A DNA stretch of 64,000 bases, from contig NZ_CP093397.1 in assembly GCF_029027585.1 (NCBI RefSeq), positions 558,001 through 622,000 of the forward strand, written 5' to 3'. Below are positions 60,500-64,000 of this stretch, piece after piece. Under the pieces are notes generated by a model. The model ran no database searches and was not told the DNA's origin. It was given only the letters and a program-made list of their open reading frames with translations. Origin of the DNA: Sulfurimonas sp. GTDB lineage: Bacteria; Campylobacterota; Campylobacteria; Campylobacterales; Sulfurimonadaceae. The stretch's first letter is position 1, and each line of letters starts with the position of its first letter. The translations under genes and the position numbers were made by a program.

Positions 60500-62275
60500 T
60501 TTATTTTTTAGTTGCTCATATGGAGATTTTAACATCTTTGATTCTTTTTTAAGATTGGTTAAAATCTCATCTAACCACTGAGCATAAGAATCTTTCATCA
60601 AGTTTTTTAGTGTATTTTTTTGAGCATCTATCATCTTTTTTACACTAAGTTGAAAATCATCTTCATTAAATGCTTGATCAACTTCTGTCATTGCTGCATC
60701 TACTCCTACCCAAGTAGCAGTTCCAGTAATAACTCCACACACTAAAGCCCAAGGACCAGTTGGTGCGCAGATGCTAAGTCCGCTAACACTACCTCCTAAA
60801 AATGTTGTGGCTTTTGCTACTCCTTTTGCTCCAAACTTTATAAGCATCTTAGACATTATACTTTTTGTGATTGCACCGCTTATAAGTAGAGTTCCTGTCG
60901 CACTGAAACCTTTTTTTGCCAAATCTCTTGAAGAGGCTTCAAAAACATTATTTAAGCTAAGTTCAAGTGAGTTTAGTTCTACTTTATGCTTAAGCTTTAT
61001 AGTGTTTAAATCTTCATTAAGTGTATTTTTAAAAATATTCATAGAGTTATTTATCTTTTCATCTATAAGTATAGATGCTTCTTTAGATTTTAAATAAAAA
61101 TCATTTTGCTCAAAAAGAAAGAAATTTATTTTAGCTTGAATTTCATCATTTAGCATATTTGCATTACATCTTTTTAGTTTTAAGCCATTTGGTAAATATT
61201 GATTATAAAAAGGTGCTAAATAACTATTTTTATATCCACAGTATAAACTATAACCTTTTAAAATTATTCTACTATATTCACCCTTTACTGAATAATAATA
61301 AGCAGATAATTTTGGTATAGATTTATATACTTCTTCAAAAGCTTTATCTACTTCTATGTCTATTACTTCATCTATATTATCTATTAATTTTTGCTCATTT
61401 GCGTCTAGATGCTTATTTATTTTTGCATCTACCTCTATATATATCTCTTTAACTTTGTTTATATAATGTCTTTGATAAAGATGATTTATGCTCATACTTA
61501 TGAGAAAAAGAAGTAAAATAGTTGCAATAAAACCTATAAGAAAATAGTTTTTATTTTGCTCTTTTTCTTTTATGATGATAGATGCTGGTATGGAAAAACT
61601 AAGTAATAACTTTGAATAACTCCAAACAAACAAACCTTGAGAAAAGAACAAGTAAACAAACCAAACAAAGATGCTAGAACTGTTTTCTAGCTCACTAGCA
61701 GATATGCTCATAAGTCTAAACTCAAGAAGTTCTTTATAGTGTAAAGATTGTGCTAAAAAGTTAAGTATTTGACAGCTAAATTCTTTTGTTTCATAAGATG
61801 GTGTCGTAAAAAACTGATAAATAACAAAGATAAAAAGAAGAAAAACAGCATTTATCCATGCAGTCCACCTTCTAGCTATACTATCTAAGAAATCATCTTT
61901 AACTCTTAAAGATAAACTTTTTTTAGTAGTGTTAAAAATAAACCAAACAACTAAAACATCAAGACCTAAAATCACAAACAAAAATGAGTCAAGATAGATG
62001 CTAACTACTAAAAGTACAACAGAGGAGAAAAAAGCGATAAAAATAGATACAACAAGAGTAAACCAAACACTCTTTACTAAGCTAAACAAAGAAGTATTTT
62101 GATGAAAAATAGTATCTGCTATAACATACTTTTTTATTATGTGCATCTCTAAGAGTGCCATAGTTAAAAGCGTACTAAAACCTAAAATGAAAAATATAAA
62201 AACTAAACACGAGGCAGATTCACTGATAATTGTCCAAAGATATAAAAATAAAAATATTAAAAGACTTTTAAACAT
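60494..62275 (-). CDS. Large multi-span membrane protein of unknown function with a C-terminal glycine-rich hydrophobic hairpin
   Basis: About 593 residues if the ATG at 62275 is used (5 bases after TAAACT; the first ATG at 62290 has no ribosome site). About seven hydrophobic helices lie in the first 275 residues. About 275-440 is a charged helical domain that would face one side (KVKEIYIEVDAKINKHLDANEQKL ... CGYKNSYLAPFY). About 455-540 is a Gly/Ala/Ser-rich hydrophobic hairpin (SGAITKSIMSKMLIKFGAKGVAKAT, GGSVSGLSICAPTGPWALVCGVITGTATW) followed by a helical tail. No family recognised. Confidence 0.6.
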   Translation of the reverse strand: MFKSLLIFLFLYLWTIISESASCLVFIFFILGFSTLLTMALLEMHIIKKYVIADTIFHQNTSLFSLVKSVWFTLVVSIFIAFFSSVVLLVVSIYLDSFLFVILGLDVLVVWFIFNTTKKSLSLRVKDDFLDSIARRWTAWINAVFLLFIFVIYQFFTTPSYETKEFSCQILNFLAQSLHYKELLEFRLMSISASELENSSSIFVWFVYLFFSQGLFVWSYSKLLLSFSIPASIIIKEKEQNKNYFLIGFIATILLLFLISMSINHLYQRHYINKVKEIYIEVDAKINKHLDANEQKLIDNIDEVIDIEVDKAFEEVYKSIPKLSAYYYSVKGEYSRIILKGYSLYCGYKNSYLAPFYNQYLPNGLKLKRCNANMLNDEIQAKINFFLFEQNDFYLKSKEASILIDEKINNSMNIFKNTLNEDLNTIKLKHKVELNSLELSLNNVFEASSRDLAKKGFSATGTLLISGAITKSIMSKMLIKFGAKGVAKATTFLGGSVSGLSICAPTGPWALVCGVITGTATWVGVDAAMTEVDQAFNEDDFQLSVKKMIDAQKNTLKNLMKDSYAQWLDEILTNLKKESKMLKSPYEQLKNKL

Positions 62276-62351
62276 AACAAAGTTTAGCATAATTGGCTAA
62301 AAATTAAGAGGATTATGCTAATATCCGAAATATATTTATATTAGGATTTTT

Positions 62352-63623
62352 ATGTCATTTACTTCACTTGGACTCTCAGCTCCATTACTCAAAGCTATCA
62401 AAGAACAAGGTTACGATAAACCAACACCTATTCAAACTCAAGCAATACCAATCATTTTAAAAAAACAAGATATTTTAGCAGGAGCACAAACAGGGACAGG
62501 TAAAACGGCAGGTTTTACTCTTCCTATGTTAGAGTTACTATCTCGTGCTAAACCCTCTAAAGGTAAAAAAGCTCATCATGTTAAAGTACTTATTTTAACT
62601 CCTACACGAGAGTTAGCATCCCAAGTAGAAGAAAGTGTAAGAGTTTACGGAAAACATCTTCCATTTAAATCAACAGTAATATTTGGTGGAGTTAAAATAA
62701 ACCCTCAAATCGTTGCTCTTCGTCGCGGAGTAGAAATAGTTGTAGCAACACCAGGACGCCTACTTGACCATATGTCTCAACAAACAATTAACCTATCAAA
62801 AGTAGATTTTCTCATCCTTGATGAAGCAGATAGGATGCTAGATATGGGTTTTGTAAATGACATCAAAAAAGTTATAGCAGTTTTACCAAAAGAACGCCAA
62901 ACTCTTCTTTTCTCAGCAACATACTCAGATGAGATAAAAAAACTTTCTCAAAAATTTTTACGCTCCCCAGCACTTATAGAAGTAGCAAGAAGAAACACTT
63001 CAAGTGAGATAGTAAAACAAGCTGTATATCCTGTAGATAAAGAACGCAAGCGTGAACTTTTAACTCATCTTATAAACAAAGAAAACTGGAAACAAGTTTT
63101 AGTTTTTACAAGAACTAAACATGGTGCAAATCGATTAAGTGGGCAACTTGAAAAAGATGAGATTAGCTCAGTTGCAATTCATGGAAATAAAAGCCAAAAT
63201 GCAAGAACAAAAGCTCTAGCAGACTTTAAAGCGGGAAAAATCAGAGTTCTTGTGGCAACAGATATCGCAGCACGAGGCATAGATATAGACCAACTTCCTC
63301 ATGTTGTAAACTATGAACTTCCAAATGTAAGTGAAGACTATGTACACCGTATAGGGCGTACTGGTCGTGCAGGTAATGAAGGTGAAGCAATCTCACTTGT
63401 TTGTGTAGATGAAAATGAATATTTAGTAAATATTGAAAAACTTATAAATAAAGATATTCCAAAAATTTGGGAAAAAGGCTTTAAACCAGACCCATCAATA
63501 AAAGCTGAACCTATAAATATGGGTGGTAATCGTGGAGCTAGAAATAAACCTCGTGGCGGGAATAGAAACGGTGGAAGAAACTCTAACTCTTCACGAAATT
63601 CAAGTCGCTCTAGAAGTAGATAA
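62352..63623 (+). CDS. rhlE: DEAD-box RNA helicase, RhlE type
   Basis: 423 residues. [14 protein letters not shown] and [10 protein letters not shown] (Q motif), AQTGTGKT (45-52), PTRELA, DEAD (157-160), SAT, and HRIGRTGR. The C-terminus (about 385-423) is Gly/Asn/Arg/Ser-rich ([14 protein letters not shown]...), as in RhlE and relatives; it may also be called DeaD-like. RNA unwinding in ribosome assembly or decay. AGGA lies before the ATG. Confidence 0.92.
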   Translation: MSFTSLGLSAPLLKAIKEQGYDKPTPIQTQAIPIILKKQDILAGAQTGTGKTAGFTLPMLELLSRAKPSKGKKAHHVKVLILTPTRELASQVEESVRVYGKHLPFKSTVIFGGVKINPQIVALRRGVEIVVATPGRLLDHMSQQTINLSKVDFLILDEADRMLDMGFVNDIKKVIAVLPKERQTLLFSATYSDEIKKLSQKFLRSPALIEVARRNTSSEIVKQAVYPVDKERKRELLTHLINKENWKQVLVFTRTKHGANRLSGQLEKDEISSVAIHGNKSQNARTKALADFKAGKIRVLVATDIAARGIDIDQLPHVVNYELPNVSEDYVHRIGRTGRAGNEGEAISLVCVDENEYLVNIEKLINKDIPKIWEKGFKPDPSIKAEPINMGGNRGARNKPRGGNRNGGRNSNSSRNSSRSRSR

Positions 63624-63650
63624 TACTTTTAAATCATGTTTTTTATATAT

Positions 63651-63726
63651 TGGTCTCCCTACATGGACTCGAACCATGAGCTATCCCTTAGGAGGGGACT
63701 GCTTTATCCAGTTAAGCGATAAGGAG
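63651..63726 (-). tRNA. tRNA-Arg, anticodon CCT
   Basis: 76 bases with encoded CCA. Acceptor CTCCTTA pairs with TAGGGAG (one G-T), D stem GCTT/AAGC with loop AACTGGATA, anticodon stem GTCCC/GGGAT with loop CTCCTAA (anticodon CCT, reading AGG), variable loop AGCT, T stem CATGG/CCATG with loop TTCGAGT, discriminator A. All arms fold. Its 3' end faces rhlE. Confidence 0.95.
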
Positions 63727-63786
63727 TAATTTTGTAATTATACAACAATAAATTAATGCCGTGAGTGTCATTAATTTAACCTATTC

Positions 63787-63927
63787 TTAGTTTAAAGATA
63801 AGATCTTTTTTGCTATTTCTACATTTAGTCCTGCTTTACTACAAGCAATTTCAATATTTTCTTGATTGTCTAATAATCTTAAAAGTACTTTTACTTTTTC
63901 TGTCTGATTAATATTTTTTCTTGGCAT
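63787..63927 (-). CDS. 46-residue protein with a small helical domain
   Basis: ATG at 63925-63927, TAA at 63787-63789. AAAGGA lies 6 bases upstream. The product is basic at the start (MPRKNINQTEKVKVLLRLL) and continues as helices (NIEIACSKAGLNVEIAKKILSL) with the look of a tiny helix-turn-helix such as in phage-type excisionases or Arc-like proteins, but I recognise no family. It is upstream of tRNA-Arg on the same strand, near the window edge. Confidence 0.5.
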   Translation of the reverse strand: MPRKNINQTEKVKVLLRLLDNQENIEIACSKAGLNVEIAKKILSLN

Positions 63928-64000
63928 TTATTTTCCTTTGTTTTTATTTTGTTTAAATCTTTTAACAATAGGGAGATAACAAATTGAGTGGTTCTAAAAG

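Noticed and set aside
63651..63927. Genomic island inserted at the 3' end of tRNA-Arg(CCT)
   Set aside because: The tRNA 3' end faces rhlE, a core gene 27 bases away; the small gene is on the 5' side, where tRNA-targeting integrases do not insert. No second copy of the tRNA end is visible.
1..64000. Search for CRISPR arrays, insertion sequences, transposases, integrases, prophage or restriction genes
   Set aside because: No regularly spaced repeats, terminal inverted repeats or such protein signatures were seen; gene content is core and strand blocks are orderly.

Overview
The window is a gene-dense, AT-rich piece of chromosome from a member of the Campylobacterota (epsilonproteobacteria), most likely a Sulfurimonas-like sulfur oxidiser. 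The phylum call rests on a HobA homologue (DnaA-binding initiator protein known only from this group), the gene order rppH-lysC-hobA-holB-folP as in Helicobacter pylori, a candidate HspR (HAIR) operator in front of clpB, and typical short 3'-overlapping genes. The genus is an inference. I see no insertion sequence, prophage, CRISPR array or rRNA operon, and no stretch over 300 bases lacks a gene. The longest gaps are 18556-18774 (AT-rich, full of palindromes), 35232-35457 (rpsF leader) and 50931-51143 (holds a 39-residue gene).

Layout. 1-4790: the conserved minus-strand block rpmH-rnpA-yidD-yidC-jag-mnmE-(ruvX), covering ribosome, RNase P, membrane insertion and tRNA modification. 4850-7808: clpB with a tetraheme cytochrome c behind it and a heat-shock style promoter in front. 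7901-15469: nitroreductase, PLP enzyme, periplasmic PpiC isomerase, hybrid histidine kinase, nth, small lipoprotein, cmoA, small membrane protein, fbaA. 15558-21178: the most unusual part. It holds a single-domain class III cyclase-like protein, a coiled-coil protein and a FapA/DUF342 protein, then an AT-rich palindromic region driving a small HTH protein and a 77-residue partner, then HU and a degenerate NERD/SF1-helicase-like protein. 21171-27423: cyclophilin, Pit phosphate transporter and the folP-holB-hobA-lysC-rppH operon. 27469-33448: a REC-PAS-GGDEF-EAL protein divergent from hemW-tatB-tatC-queA. 33451-38655: dprA and yibQ-like genes divergent from rpsF-ssb-rpsR, then a repeat/OmpA fusion. 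38636-44235: serB, MTHFR-family gene, serS, a large TPR protein. 44239-52544: pssA, ftsH, prmA, cheY, hisA, hisH, a PDC-sensor membrane protein, small membrane proteins and an LPP20-like secreted protein. 52591-62275: a PilZ protein, waaC-htrB (lipid A/LPS core), AI-2E exporter, ruvB, panB, an Hpt protein, trpA and a large unknown membrane protein. 62352-64000: rhlE, tRNA-Arg(CCT) and a 46-residue gene.

Themes. Signalling is prominent: hybrid kinase, CheY, stand-alone Hpt, GGDEF-EAL, PilZ with a degenerate GGDEF-like region, a cyclase homologue. Two genome-organisation features stand out. Nearly every convergent gene pair abuts or overlaps (20-base overlap to 6-base gap). Several first genes of divergent pairs have a -10-like hexamer ending 5-7 bases before the start codon and no Shine-Dalgarno, which suggests leaderless mRNAs. 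All functional calls come from reading motifs by eye; no database search was possible.
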